DNA of 64,000 nt from Deroplatys truncata (taxonomy: Eukaryota > Arthropoda > Insecta > Mantodea > Mantidae): positions 161,209,052 through 161,273,051 of the forward strand of contig CM060977.1 of NCBI GenBank assembly GCA_030765065.1, given 5' to 3'. The first letter of the stretch is position 1; each line of letters opens with the position of its first letter. The notes below the pieces were generated by a model that did no database searches, was not told where the DNA came from, and saw only the letters and a list, made by a program, of their open reading frames with translations. This document shows, one piece after another, positions 17,451 to 30,646 of the stretch. Position numbers and translations under genes: made by a program.

Positions 17451-19009
17451 TGTATACAAATACCTTTTACTCTACACTTTACCATACTCTCTGTTATACG
17501 TCATTTTATACTTATAACGTAATACTAAGCAACATTAGTAAATATTAATGACAATTGCCAGTTTTCCAATTGCCTGCTCTAGAATTAATGAAGCTATTTA
17601 AATGTATGTATATTAAGAACTGACAGTAACTGCTATGCATTACAAACCAAATAGAACGAATGATGAGACGAACAAAGGTACGAGCCTAGTGAAAGTTAAA
17701 ATAACTGTGCTTGTCTATTAATATTTTAAACTTATAACGGTAGGGAGGTATTCGATGTTGTACAAAATTACACCGGATTTGCTTCAATTTGTATATAATA
17801 TGTCTTTATTTTATTTTGAATGTTCTGTATTCTATGTAATATTTATGTATATATGTTACTATATGTGCATTTCCTTGACACACATATAGTATGTCTATTT
17901 TATTTCAAATGTTCTATACTCTGCGTAATATTTATGTTTAAATGTAATTTTTGTACATTTCCTTGACATGTTCTATGTTCACAAGTCTTTATGGCTGCTA
18001 GTGAACTACAATCTAATCTAATCCTGCATTATTCCTTTGTAATTTATTCCGTCCTCTTTAGCTTACAGCTATCGTATTGCCAACTTCTTACATTCTGTTG
18101 ATTCTCCATAGCAACGGAGATACTAACGTTCCTATGCATTCTTTTCAATCATATTTTACATTTAAATGACATTTTAATACTAATTGCTAATGTAGCAATT
18201 TAACATGACCAATTTCACAAAAATCGCTTAAATATTTTTTAACCATTGTAAATTACATACATAAAATAAAATATCTGTTGATGTACTTTCAGAAATTGGG
18301 CTTATTTACATTGTTCTTCATTTTGCATTTCTTCTTTTTCATTAATTATACAGATTTTAAGCAGATTCTATACAGTTAAACATTATGAACCATCAATATG
18401 ATGCTAATTTCTTTTGCACCTTTCCTTAAATATTTTGATATATATTAGTGTTGCAATTATCACTACAAATTAATGCAAACTACACAAACGAACCAAAAAA
18501 ATCAAGGAGAAACAACAGAAATTACACCTATATAAACCTAAGTTTTTGAATAAGAATTAAAATATATATGATATTTAAATTATAATAATTTCAAACCGTT
18601 AATTAGTGTACTTAAAGGGAAATGGAATGGTAAGTATGTCTGAAGCAACTGGTGTTAAAACGTTCCCGATCAGCGTGCCCTGTAAGTGAGCATAGGATAG
18701 GATTGGACTAGAAGCGGGGACTTAGCACCTCAACCAATGCAATTTTTTGTGCCTAGGCCATACCCCGCAGGGAGGGAAAAAATTAAATTCAGTTTTATTT
18801 ATGGACGCTCTTTAACTGCTGTGGTCCTTAGCGTCCCATTTTACAGAGAGAGCCAAAAGACTCCGAACCGCTTACGCGGTGTTTTTCCTGTCCGCGTCCT
18901 CGGCGCTCGTTACCGTCTACCGCTATTATAGAAAGGCGCGGATGAAACCATACAACATTTTTAAAACTATTTTTAAAGGCTTTACTTACCAAATTTACGA
19001 AAGGACATG
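17451..19009. other. AT-rich intergenic sequence with dispersed repeat pieces
   Basis: No supported gene. Around 18690-18830 there are segments shared with 9401-9720 (inverted) and with 15660-15725 (a block reading TTTATGGACGCTCTTTAA), so several old repeats overlap here. Confidence 0.4.
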
Positions 19010-19133
19010 TTTCCAGAAATTCTTTATATGCATTCAGTGCACCTCAAAACATGTATTTCCTGCGAAATCTCGGGATGGGTTTTTTGTGTGGAATACAATA
19101 CTTCCCCTACTTACTACACGTAGTAGAGAAAGT
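19010..19133 (-). repeat. R1 repeat, 5'-end fragment
   Basis: Contains the R1 start (ACTTTCTCTACTACGTG on the minus strand) through to the GGACATGTTTCC block, then stops. Confidence 0.75.
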
Positions 19134-19773
19134 AAAAAGTAAAACATTAACATTGAATATTAAAGTAACGAAGTTCAACGCTAGTACACTCATACATGGA
19201 TATAAATGATGTGAAACGATGTCCAACAACGAATAATTTCAGTTTATATTTACAAAGACATCCCAGTACAAAGAGTACAAATCTACAGCGTTATTTAAAC
19301 CTTTCCAATCAAATTTTGAATGTCCGTCACCATTTCGCACTATTAGCAAGCAACGCCACTGACTATCAAAAGTAAAATTTGCAAATAATTTGCGTAACGT
19401 GATACTTAACTATTGGGCCAAACTATCTCCTTCCATTTACCTCACTATGCACGGGATGAAAGTGAATCAATTAACTGCAGCGTAATAAAAATTACAAATG
19501 CTCTCAAATCGAATGACTAGCTTTTTTACCTTATTTGGTGCTTTGTTGAAGTTTAGTTACAATGCATGGTGAGTGAGGACTACATATTTAATAAGCAAAA
19601 TATTTTCATATACCCTAAAGCAGTGATTATGCCAATGTTTTTCGCCTCGAGGAACACTACAAATGTGCATCCAAATCTCGGGGAATCACACTAGCCTGAC
19701 GCATAAGTTTTCACCGAGGCTGAAGCATAATCTTGTGTTGTTTAGTAGGTGATCAATATCATAATTATATATT
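19134..19773. other. Non-coding sequence, nothing recognised
   Basis: No ORF with family features. Confidence 0.35.
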
Positions 19774-19911
19774 ACTTTCTCTACTACGTATAGTAAGTAG
19801 GGGAAGTATTGTATTCCACCCAATAATTCGATACCGCGATTTCACTGGAAATATATGTTTTGAGACCCCCTGAATCCAAAAAAAAAAAAAAACATTTTTG
19901 AAAACATGTTC

Positions 19912-19913
<2 letters not shown>

Positions 19914-19976
<63 letters not shown>

Positions 19977-19977
19977 T
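19914..19977. repeat. (GT)n microsatellite inside R1
   Basis: An almost perfect GT run of about 62 bases at the position where other R1 copies have shorter, interrupted GT/CTGTGT tracts. Confidence 0.95.
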
Positions 19978-22057
19978 GTGAAAAGCTTAACTCAGAAACG
20001 AACAGTCGGATAAACACCAAACTTGGTATTTAGGTTCAGTATCTTCCAGAGATGCGACACGAAGGTTTTCAAGAAAATCCCCCATCCCAGATTACCCTTT
20101 CCATGGAACATCTTTCGAAAATTTTAATTTTCTCAAAATGGCTCTAACAATTTTTATTACTTTCTCTACTACGTATAGTAAGTAGGGGAAGTATTGCATT
20201 CCACCCAAAAATTCGATACCGAGATTTCACCGGAAATACATGTTTTGAGACCTCCTGAATCCAAAAAAAGCATTTTTGGAAACATGTCCGTGTGTGTGTC
20301 TGTGTGTGTGTGTGTGTCTGTGTGTGTGTGTCTGTGAACAGCATAACTCAAAAACGAACAGTCGGATAAACACCAAACTTGCTATTTAGGTTCAGTATCT
20401 TCCAGAGATGCGACACGAAGGTTTTCAAGAAAATCCCCCATCCCAGATTACCCTTTCCATAGAACATTTTTCGAAAATTTTAATTTTCTCAAAATGGCTC
20501 TAACAATTTTTATTACTTTCTCTACTACGTATAGTAAGTAGGGGAAGTATTGCATTCCACCCAAAAATTCGATACCGAGATTTCACCGGAAATACATGTT
20601 TTGAGACCTCCTGAATCCAAAAAAAGCATTTTTGGAAACATGTCCGTGTGTGTGTCTGTGTGTGTGTGTGTGTGTGTCTGTGTGTGTGTGTGTGTGTGTC
20701 TGTGAACAGCATAACTCAAAAACGAACAGTCGGATAAACACCAAACTTGGTATTTAGGTTCAGTATCTTCCAGAGATGCGACACGAAGGTTTTCAAGAAT
20801 CTCCCCCCACCCCAGACTACCCTTTACATGGAACATTTTTCGAAAATTTTAATTTTCTCAAAAATGGCTCTAACGATTTTGATTAAAATATCATATGTTT
20901 AAGATAATGGCATGAGAAATGAAATGTATATCTCGAATTTTCTGGGAATGTCTCCAAACGTATTCTTCATTGTGAACGACTTTTGCATAACTGGTAAACC
21001 ATAAGAGATAGACAAAATTTTACTACACAAAAAATGTAGATCGCGTTAAAATACACAATTTATGTCATATACATTTCTTTTTTTGAGTGAACCGTTTTCG
21101 AGATATTGCTTGTTATTTCCTTAAATTTTCCAATACTTATACTTTTTCTCAAATTCGTTATTCATTTTTACTTTCTCTACTACGTATAGTAAGTAGGGGA
21201 AGTATTGCATTCCACCCAAAAATTCGATACCGAGATTTCACCGGAAATACATGTTTTGAGACCTCCTGAATCCAAAAAAAGAATTTTTGGAAACATGTCC
21301 GTGTGTGTGTCTGTGTGTCTGTGTGTGTGTGTGTCTGTGTGTGTGTCTGTGTGTGTGTGAACAGCATAACTCAAAAACGAACAGTCGGATAAGCACCAAA
21401 CTTGGTATTTAGGTTCAGTATCTTCCAGAGATGCGACACGAAGGTTTTCAAGAAAATCCCCCCACCCCAAACTACCCTTTACATGGAAGATTTTTCGAAA
21501 ATTTTAATTTTCTCAAAAATGGCTCTAACGATTTTGATGAAAATATCATATGTTTAAGATAATGTCATGGGAAATGAAATGTATATCTCGAATTTTCTGG
21601 GAATGTCTCCAAAAGTATTCTTTATTGTGAACAACTTTTGCATAACTGGTAAACCATAAGAGATACACAAAATGTTACTACACAAAAAGTGTAGATCGCG
21701 TTAAAATACACAACTTATATCATATACATTTCTTTTGTTGAGTGAACCGTTTTGGAGATATTCTTGTTATTTCCTTAAATTTTCCAATACTTATACTTTT
21801 TCTCAAATTCGTTATTCATTTTTTTTATGTCCTGGACATGCAAAGAGAATGGAATGCACCACATAGCAACCAGCGTTAAAATATTTGACTATCGCTTAAA
21901 AGCTACCATATTCCCCTTGCATCTACAAGAAAATTACCAATAAGATTGACATATCGATATCTCGATTAACATGAAGCATATGGAGAATAGGCGTTTTTTA
22001 AAAATAGTGTGTACAAGAGTAGAGAAAGTCATGTGAGTGTAACACATCAGATTTTTT

Positions 22058-22950
22058 ACTTTCTCTACTACGTATAGTAAGTAGGGGAAGTATTGCATTC
22101 CACCCAAAAATTCGATACCGAGATTTCACCGGAAATACATGTTTTGAGACCTCCTGAATCCAAAAAAAGCATTTTTGGAAACATGTCCGTGTGTGTGTCT
22201 GTGTGTGTGTGTGTCTGTGTGTGTGTCTGTGTGTGTGTGTGTCTGTGTGTGTGTCTGTGAACAGCATAACTCAAAAACTAACAGTCGGATAAACACCAAA
22301 CTTGGTATTTACGTTCAGTATCTTCCAGAGATGCGACACGAAGATTTTCAAGAAAATCCCCCCACCCCAGACTACCCTTTACATGGAAGATTTTTCGAAA
22401 ATTTTAATTTTCTCAAAAATGGCTCTAACGATTTTGATGAAAATATCATATGTTTAAGACAATGTCATGAGAAATGAAATGTATGTCTCGACATTTCTGG
22501 GAATGTCTCCAAAAGTATTCTTCATTATGAACGACTTTTGCATAACTGGTAAACCATAAGAGATAGACAAAATTTTACTATACAAAAAATGTAGATCGCG
22601 TTAAAATACACAACTTATATCATATACATTTTTTTTGTTAACTGAACCGTTTTCGAGATATTGCTTGTTATTTCCTTAAATTTTCCAATACTTATACTTT
22701 TTCTCAAATTCGTTATTCATTTTTTTATGTCCTGGACATGCAAAGAGAATGGAATGCGCCACATAGCAACCAGCGATAAAATATTTGACTATCGCTTAAA
22801 AGCTACCATATTCCCCTTGCATCTACAAGAAAATTACAAATAAGATTGGTATCTCGATATCTCGATTAATATGAAGCATATGGAGAATAGGCGTTTGTAA
22901 AAATAGATTGTACAAGAGTAGAGAAAGTCATGTGAGTGTAACACATCAGA
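22058..22950 (+). repeat. R1 repeat, representative full-length copy
   Basis: Has both termini. The 5' end is ACTTTCTCTACTACGTATAG at 22058, a GT microsatellite runs from 22188, and the 3' subterminal inverted repeat AGTAGAGAAAGT is followed by the hairpin ATGTG-AGTGTAA-CACAT and CAGA at 22950. Length is about 0.89 kb. Confidence 0.85.
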
Positions 22951-23297
22951 TTTTTTTATGTCCTGGACTTGCAAAGAGAATGGAATGCGCCGCATAGCAA
23001 CCAGCATTAAAATATTTGACCATCGCTTAAAAGCTACCATATTCCCCTTGCATCTACAAGAAAATTAGCAATAAGGTTGACATCTCGATATCTCGATTAA
23101 CATAAAGCATATGGAGAATAGGCGTTTGTAAAAATAGATTGTACAAGAGTAGAGAAAGTCATGTGAGTGTAACACATCAGATTTTTTGGATTCAGGGGGT
23201 CTCAAAACATGTATTTCCGGTGAAATCTCGGTATCGAATTTTTGGGTGGAATACAATACCTCCCCTACTTACTATACGTAGTAGAGAAAGTAAAAAA

Positions 23298-24368
23298 GAA
23301 TAACGAATTTGAGAAAAAGTATAACTATTGGAAAATTTATGGGAATAACAAGCAATATATCGAAAATGGTTCACTCTACAAAAAAAATGTATATAGCAAA
23401 AATTGTGTATTTTAACGCGATCTACATTTTTTGTGCAGTAACATTTTGTCTATCTCTTATGGTTTACCAGTTATGCAAAAGTCGTTCACAATGAAGAACA
23501 CTTTTGGAGACATTCCCAGAAAATTCGAGACATTAATGCCATTTGTCATAAAAATATCTTAAATATATGACATTTTAATCAAAATTGTTAGAGCCGTTTT
23601 TGTGAAAAGTAAAAATTTCGAAAAGTGTTCCATGTAAAGGGTAGTTTGGGGTGGGGGAATTTTCTTTGAAACCTTCGTGTCGCATCTCTGAAAGATACTG
23701 AATCTAAATACCAATTTTGGTGTTTATCCGACTGTTCGTTTCTGAGTTATGCTGTTCTCAGACAGACACACAGACACACAGACAGACAGACACACAGACA
23801 CACACACGGACATGTTTCCAAAATGCTTTTTTTGGATTCAGGGGGTATCAAAACATGTATTTCCATGTGTGTGTCTCTCTGTGTGTCTGTGTGTCTGTCT
23901 GTGAACAGCATAACTCAGAAACGAACCGTCGGATAAACACCAAACTTGGTATTTAGGTTCAGTATCTTCCAAGGATGCGACACGAAGGTTTTCAAGAAAA
24001 TCCCCCCACCCCAAATTACCCTTTACATGGAAGATTTTTCGAAAATTTTTATTTTCTCAAGAACGGCTCTAACGTTTTTGATTAAAATATCATATGTTTA
24101 AGATATTTTTATGGCAAATAAAATGTATATCTTGAATTTTCTAGGAATGTCTCCAAAAGTATTCTTCATTGTGAACGACTTTTGCATAACTGGTAAACCA
24201 TAAGAGATAGACAAAATGTTACTACACAAAAAATGTAGATCGCGTTAAAGTACACAGTTTATGTCATATACATTTTTTTGTTGAGTGAACCATTTTCGAG
24301 ATATTGCTTGTTATTCTCTTAAATTTTTCAGTACTTATTTTCTCAAATGGGAATTCGTTATTCATTTT
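23298..24368. repeat. R1 inverted junction
   Basis: An R1 copy in minus orientation (23298-23864) meets one in plus orientation (23865-24368) at the microsatellite, producing a CA-rich and a GT-rich tract about 50 bases apart. It looks like a rearrangement between oppositely oriented copies at their repeats. Confidence 0.7.
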
Positions 24369-24369
24369 T

Positions 24370-25264
24370 ACTTTCTCTACTACGTATAGTAAGTAGGGGA
24401 TATATTGCATTCCACCCAAAAATTCGATACCGAGATTTCACCGGAAATACATGTTTTGAGACCTCCTGAATCCAAAAAAAGCATTTTTGGAAACATGTCC
24501 GTGTGTGTGTCTGTGTGTGTGTGTCTGTGTGTCTGTGTGTGTGTGTGTGTCTGTGTGTGTGTGTGTGTCTGTGAACAGCATAACTCAAAAACTAACAGTC
24601 GGATAATCACCAAACTTGGTATTTACGTTCAGTATCTTCCAGAGATGCGACACGAAGATTTTCAAGAAAATCCCCCCACCCCAGACTACCCTTTACATGG
24701 AACATTTTTCGAAAATTTTAATTTTCTCAAAAATGGCTCTAACGATTTTGATGAAAATATCATATGTTTAAGATAATGTCATGAGAAATGAAATGTATAT
24801 CTCGAAATTTCTGGGAATGTCTCCAAAAGTATTCTTCATTATGAACGACTTTTGCATAACTGGTAAACCATAAGAGATAGACAAAATTTTACTACACAAA
24901 AAATGTAGATCGCGTTAAAATACATAACTTATATCATATACATTTTATTTGTTGAGTGAACCGTTTTCGAGATATTGCTTGTTATTTCCTTAAATTTTCC
25001 AATACTTATACTTTTTCTCAAATTCGTTATTCATTTTTTTATGTCCTGGACATGCAAAGAGAATGGAATGCGCCACATAGCAACCAGCGATAAAATATTT
25101 GACTATCGCTTAAAAGCTACCATATTGCCCTTGCGTCTACAAGAAAATTACAAATAAGATTGACATCTCGATATCTCGATTAACATGAAGCATATGGAGA
25201 ATATGCGTTTGTAAAAATAGTTTGTACAAGAGTAGAGAAAGTCATGTGAGTGTAACACATCAGA
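24370..25264 (+). repeat. R1 repeat, full-length copy at the end of the array
   Basis: Complete ends like the copy at 22058, with a GT tract at 24500-24570. Confidence 0.85.
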
Positions 25265-26102
25265 TTTTTTATGTCCTAGACATGCAAAGAGAATGGAATG
25301 CGCCACATAGCAACCAGCGTTAAAATATTTGACTATCGCTTAAAAGCTACCATATTTCCCTTGCATCTACAAGAAAATTACCAATAAGATTGACATCTCG
25401 ATATCTCGATTAACATGAAGCATATTGAGAATAGGCGTTTGTAAAAATAGTGTGTACAAGAGTAGAGAAAGTCATGTGAGTGTAACACATCAGATTTTTA
25501 AAATATCATATGTTTAAGATATTTTCATGAGGAATAAAATGTATATCTTGAATTTTCTGGGAATGTCTCCAAAAGTATTCTTCATTGTGAACGACGTTTG
25601 CATAACTGGTAAACCATAAGAGATAGACAAAATTTTACTACACCAAAAATGTAGATCGTGTTAAAATACACAATTTATGTCATACACACTTCTTTTGTTG
25701 AGTGAACCATTTTCGAGATATTAATTTTTACAATACTTATTTTCTGAAATGGGAATTCGTTATTCATTTTTTGTCTTGGATATGAAAAGAGCATTAATCT
25801 GTGGCAAAGAGAATGGTGCTCCAGCTAGCAACCAGCTATTAAGAGATATGTCTGTGCTTAAAGGCTACTGTATTTCTATATTGCCCTTGCAAATACAAAA
25901 CAAGGGGAACATAGTATGCCTTAAGCGATAGTAAAATATTTTTAGAACCGGTCGCTATGTGTAAAATGTAATTCTCTTTGCATGTCAAAAGATCGTTTCT
26001 GCAAATGTTTATCTCGATTAATATGAAATAGATGGAGAATAAGAGTTTGTAGAAATAGTTTGTACAAGAGTAGAGAAAGTCATGTGAGTGTAACACATCA
26101 GA

Positions 26103-26835
26103 TTTTTTTAAATTAAATACTCTCCAAAGAAAAAAAAATCACTTCAAAGTTATTACAGAAGCTGTAGTTATATATTTGGATGAAACCATTCCCAATTAGC
26201 TCCCCCTCCCAAAAAAAACAGTTTAAGAATTCACCGAGCCTTAATATAGTTTGATTTATATTGTTTTCGGAAAATAATAGCTTTATTCTAGGTAGCAAGT
26301 TTGACAGACAGACCCGAAGTTGTTCTTCAATGGATAAAAACCAATGTCGTTGTTGATTTTGTTTGCCAAACCAGTAAACTCCAGTTCACACAAATTATAT
26401 GCGGAGATTTGGAGTAATTCCTTTAAAGCTTTTGCTTAGATTACAGAAAACTTTTTTCTCCCAATTAACCAAAGCACATCTAAAGATTGTTCATTGAATT
26501 TGACTTTTAATGTCCGACCACATTTTATCTGAGCTAACTCCTCCTCCTCTTTGTAGTTGAATGAATTTTCTGTCTGCTAGGGTAAACTGATTCAGTCATA
26601 CATCTCCGACGATAAAGAAGGAAAGTCATTATTAGGATTTGCCGACAAGGATTACAGATGGTCGTAAATTAGTGGTATAACGTCATGTTGAATATTGAGG
26701 TCTGGAACTGAGATAAATGAGGAAACATGTTATCAGTGCCTTTCAGAAGATGCATTTTACAAATACCAAGATAACGTTTTGAAAGTCAAGTGTTTATCCG
26801 TTGATGAGAGGATATTTTCTTCGCTTCCTTACGTG
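26103..26835. other. Non-coding sequence, nothing recognised
   Basis: No supported gene. The ORFs at 26695-27067 on the plus strand are antisense to the hAT fragment that follows. Confidence 0.4.
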
Positions 26836-27033
<198 letters not shown>

Positions 27034-27238
27034 CTATGCTATGCTAATTGCCGTGTCAAAAAAATAGCCAAGGTTTTTAAACAAAAACGATGCAAATACA
27101 GTGAGTTATAATATTTGAACACTTCCATAACACGAGTTTAATAAATCCCTTAATTGATCCAATAATTGAGGGAGCGCCACACGTCAAAATGGAGTGTGAA
27201 CTGTTATGATTGATTTACAATTGTTCATTAAAATTTTA

Positions 27239-28509
27239 TACGAGGGTGGATCGAAAAGTAACCCATAATACTTTTTATACAAAAAAGTTTAATAGTTAAA
27301 ACAACAACCAAAAATCACAAATGAACTTACACCTTTTACCTACTTTTTGAACATAGTCACCAAGTTTCTCAACACATTTCTCCCATCGTGATACCAGTTT
27401 CAATGTGCCCTGTTCATAGAAGTCGCAAAGCGTTGGCCTGCCAGGAATTTTTTCATGGGACCAGACAGATGAAACTCCGACGGTGCAAGGTCCGGACTGT
27501 ATGGTGGATGCTGGAGCACCTCCCAACCAAAATTGGTGATTTTCTGACCAACAGCAGCAGCAACATGGGGGCGAGCATTGTCGTGAAGAATTTTGACATC
27601 GTTAGCATCCATGTTGTGGCGTTTGTCACGAAGGGCACGACGCAACTTCACAAAGCTTTCATGCAGGCTGCAGCATTCACAGTGGTCCCGTGTTTAGCAA
27701 AGTCCACCAATACAACACCATGCATATCCCAGAACGCCGTCACAAGCACGTTCCTAGCAGATTGAGTCTCACTGAATTTTTTCTTCTCTGGGCATCCCGC
27801 ATGTTTCCACTCCATACTTGCCTGCTTGGTTTCGGGGTGTAGTGGTATGCCCACAACTCGTCATCAGTGACGATTCCTTTCAGAAAGTCACGCCCTTCTG
27901 CTGTGTACCTCGTTAGGTGATCCAAGCTCGTTATCGTTCGCTGGTCCTTGTGGTTGTCTGTCAGGTTCTTAGGCACACAGCGAGCACTAACTTTACGAAA
28001 TTTCAACGTGTAATGAACCTTACCGTACACTGCACCATAGGAAAAGTTGAACTGTTGCGATAAGGTTTGCAGTTGCACACGCCGGTCGTGCAAAATTGCC
28101 GCCTCAATGCCTCTAACATTCTGCGGGGTTGCAGATGTTACCGCCTCCCGGAGTATGGAGAATCACTAATGTTCACACGGTCTTCTAGGAAGAATGCACA
28201 CCACCTGGAGATAATGCTACGGTCCATACAATCATCCCCATACACGCCACACATGTCCCTGTGAATATCACTCGGTTTGTGCCCTTTGGTCCACAAATAT
28301 TGAACCACACCTCTCTGCTCTTCACACGTGGACGACACAGTAACATGCGCGCCATCTTTATTGCGCTTCTCTCGCTAGAGCTGCACATGAAACAAAAATA
28401 CGCTCTGTAGTGAAAACCTCAACTATATCTGTTGTGAAATTTAACATCCCAGCTGCAATACCAAGGCAGAAAAAAATTATTGTGCGTTACTTTTCGATCC
28501 GCCCTCGTA
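27239..28509 (-). mobile_element. Mariner (DD34D-type) transposon, broken
   Basis: Bounded by TA, with termini CGAGGGTGGATCGAAAAGTAA at the left and its near-complement at the right (28483-28508). Length about 1.27 kb, typical of mariner. Confidence 0.9.
27400..28338 (-). pseudogene. Mariner transposase, frameshifted
   Basis: The minus-strand pieces run from an N-terminal helix-turn-helix region (MSSTCEEQRGVVQYLW, from 28338) through TDDELWAYHYTPKPSRQ (near 27840), HDNARPHVA (near 27585) and YSPDLAPSEFHL (near 27500), in at least three frames. The third catalytic position, normally Asp in DLAPSD, is Glu here. Frameshifts near 28140, 27780 and 27660 rule out a working protein. Confidence 0.8.
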
Positions 28510-30646
28510 TTAACCATCATGAGATGGCGGAACCTTAGGGTTCCTCAGAACCCCGATTGGGAAACACTGGATTAGGCAATTACATAATAAAATTGACTCT
28601 GCCTTACTAGAATGCCACAGTTTGTGATTGAAACTATTGTCAGCAGTAAAAAGAATTCGATGCAATACATTATACCTTAAACAATATAACAAGGATCACA
28701 AAAACACTGAGTTGCTATTTGTAGGAACATCCTCGTCCCACAATACCCACTTCTGAGAAACCTTTGAAAAATATCTGCATTATGTCATTACATAAAAATT
28801 AAACCTTGCTTCATTTTTGAATATGGAGAATACAGTTTTCTTCAAGAATGAAAGAGCCATCAGTAAAGAAAATATTATATCTATCAAACTCTTCGAATGA
28901 TATTTAATTACTGGAGCCCATTCTGCATGTAGAGTCGCAACTGCTTAAAACTTAAATTTTACTGCATGTGATTAAACATTATAAAACCAATTTATATATT
29001 AGAATGCATGCTAAAGTTATAGTACATAGAATTTTACATTATATTAGCTAAGATATCACTATATACTCCGAGGAATCAACTGTCCTTTGATGGCACAATT
29101 ATCGTAGAGGCATGGTGCCAGCACAGGATGAGCTGTTGTGTTCACGCATTCTTATGTCACATTTTCTCTGGACACATAAAAATAAGAAGAGAAAAAAATA
29201 AGGTATTCGGCCAATAATATTCGCATGAATTATAGCCGGTCCAGTGGATTGCAACTACACTACTATATGTCACGTTTTCAGTATGTTAAACCTACGTCTC
29301 ACAACTATTTTAATCTTAAAATGTTTGTTTTGACTAATATATACCGATAGATACGGTAAGACATCTTGAAAAATTACCACTTGTGTTACTAATTGGATGT
29401 GTTCAATACGGTGTACGTATGTATATTTGAGTATTCTTGTTTGAATAATCCCTACTCTGAGGTAATAAATCCTCAAATCGACAGGTGATGACAGGTTGTT
29501 TACATGTATTGGCAATAGTTCAAGTAATGTATCTGTATGACTGAAATATTTAAAGCCCACTTGCATACAAAAGCGTTACAAATAAGTATAATAAAAATAT
29601 TTCTGGTTTACCTGCGCTGAGGGAAAGCATAAAGTGAGAGAGAGAGGATGGTTGCAGCTGAGTCTTTGCACCTTCGTTGCCAAAAGACGGCTGTTTTAAA
29701 CGACTAAAGTTTCGTTGGTAGACAGCTTGTAGAAGCTCAGCATTTCTCTTGGACATTCTCTTAAGTTAAGGCTAAGATATGGTGAAGAACACGGTTTTAC
29801 TACTAATATTTGGAAACCTTGGAAGGAAGAGTGAAGAGAGAGTGAAAGAAATAGCGATCCCCAAAAACTCCAAATCGGTACTCCAGTGTCATGCAGTCAA
29901 ATAATGCGAGTCCCCTCAGAAAGGGCGTTTCCTCGAACACAAATGATGTTTCTTCAGTTCTGCTATGCTGCCCTAAAGCAGCAGCTCCCCTTACAAGACA
30001 AAGCACTGAAGTCCCAACAAAGGCGTTCGGTATTATGAAATGAATAATATGAGGAGACTAGATAAAGGAAATTTAAGAAGAGTCAACCCGAGATTCGTCT
30101 AAGCATTCACGGGATTGGGGAGGAAACTGGTATAGTCCATTTTATAATTAGACAGACATCGCACCAGTTCTAAAGCGGGACCAACTGCTACCACGTGATT
30201 TACTCCACGTTGAGAAGATATTCTGATGAATTTGATTGGTTAAAGTTAGATATGGATTCCTACTGGATGGAGTTGGGATAGCAGCGAACTCTGTTCCCAG
30301 CCAATGTGAAATCAGTCTATAATTGTGGGTGGCCTTGGGAATTCATACCGAGGACGTCTACAATGTTCTCCCGTGAGCCTACAATGCTTTTCCCTCACAA
30401 TGCGACCACTATTTGGCGGCTCGCACACTGGCCGCCTCGGCTCGGTCCACCGCTGAGAAAGGTTTATTATCCCCGCAACTTCACACGTTCTCATAGTTAT
30501 AGTTACAATTACAAGGATAATAAGCACTAACTTATTGTAAGAAATGTCCTCCTCTAACCACACGTTTTTGGCATCTTCTCAGGAAATTTGCATTCACGCT
30601 CAAGAGTTACATATCCGAAATTGAGCTCATTTCTAGTCTGATTTTT
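28510..30646. other. Non-coding sequence, nothing recognised
   Basis: About 2.1 kb without a supported gene. Short ORFs (29270-29566, 29550-29756, 30306-30563) overlap each other on opposite strands or lack features. It may hold old repeats that cannot be classified by eye. Confidence 0.35.

Larger units (their letters stand above)
19774..26102. repeat. Tandem and nested array of R1 copies
   Basis: Head-to-tail plus-strand copies start at 19774, 20159, 20515, 21170, 22058 and 24370. The first two stop at the same internal position (after GGCTCTAACAATTTTT), indicating duplication of an already truncated unit. Extra 3'-end blocks follow at 22951-23181, 25265-25494 and 25500-26102. Between 23188 and 23864 the sequence is in reverse orientation and flips back at 23865. 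Each copy has a GT microsatellite of different length; the longest pure tract is at 19914-19974. All ORFs listed within this region are translations of R1. Confidence 0.9.

Noticed and set aside
19784-24613. Many His-Thr-repeat ORFs
   Set aside because: They translate the GT/CA microsatellite of R1 and have no independent support.
19774-26102. CRISPR-like spacing of direct repeats
   Set aside because: Units are 0.4-0.9-kb transposon copies in eukaryotic DNA, with no short repeats and unique spacers.
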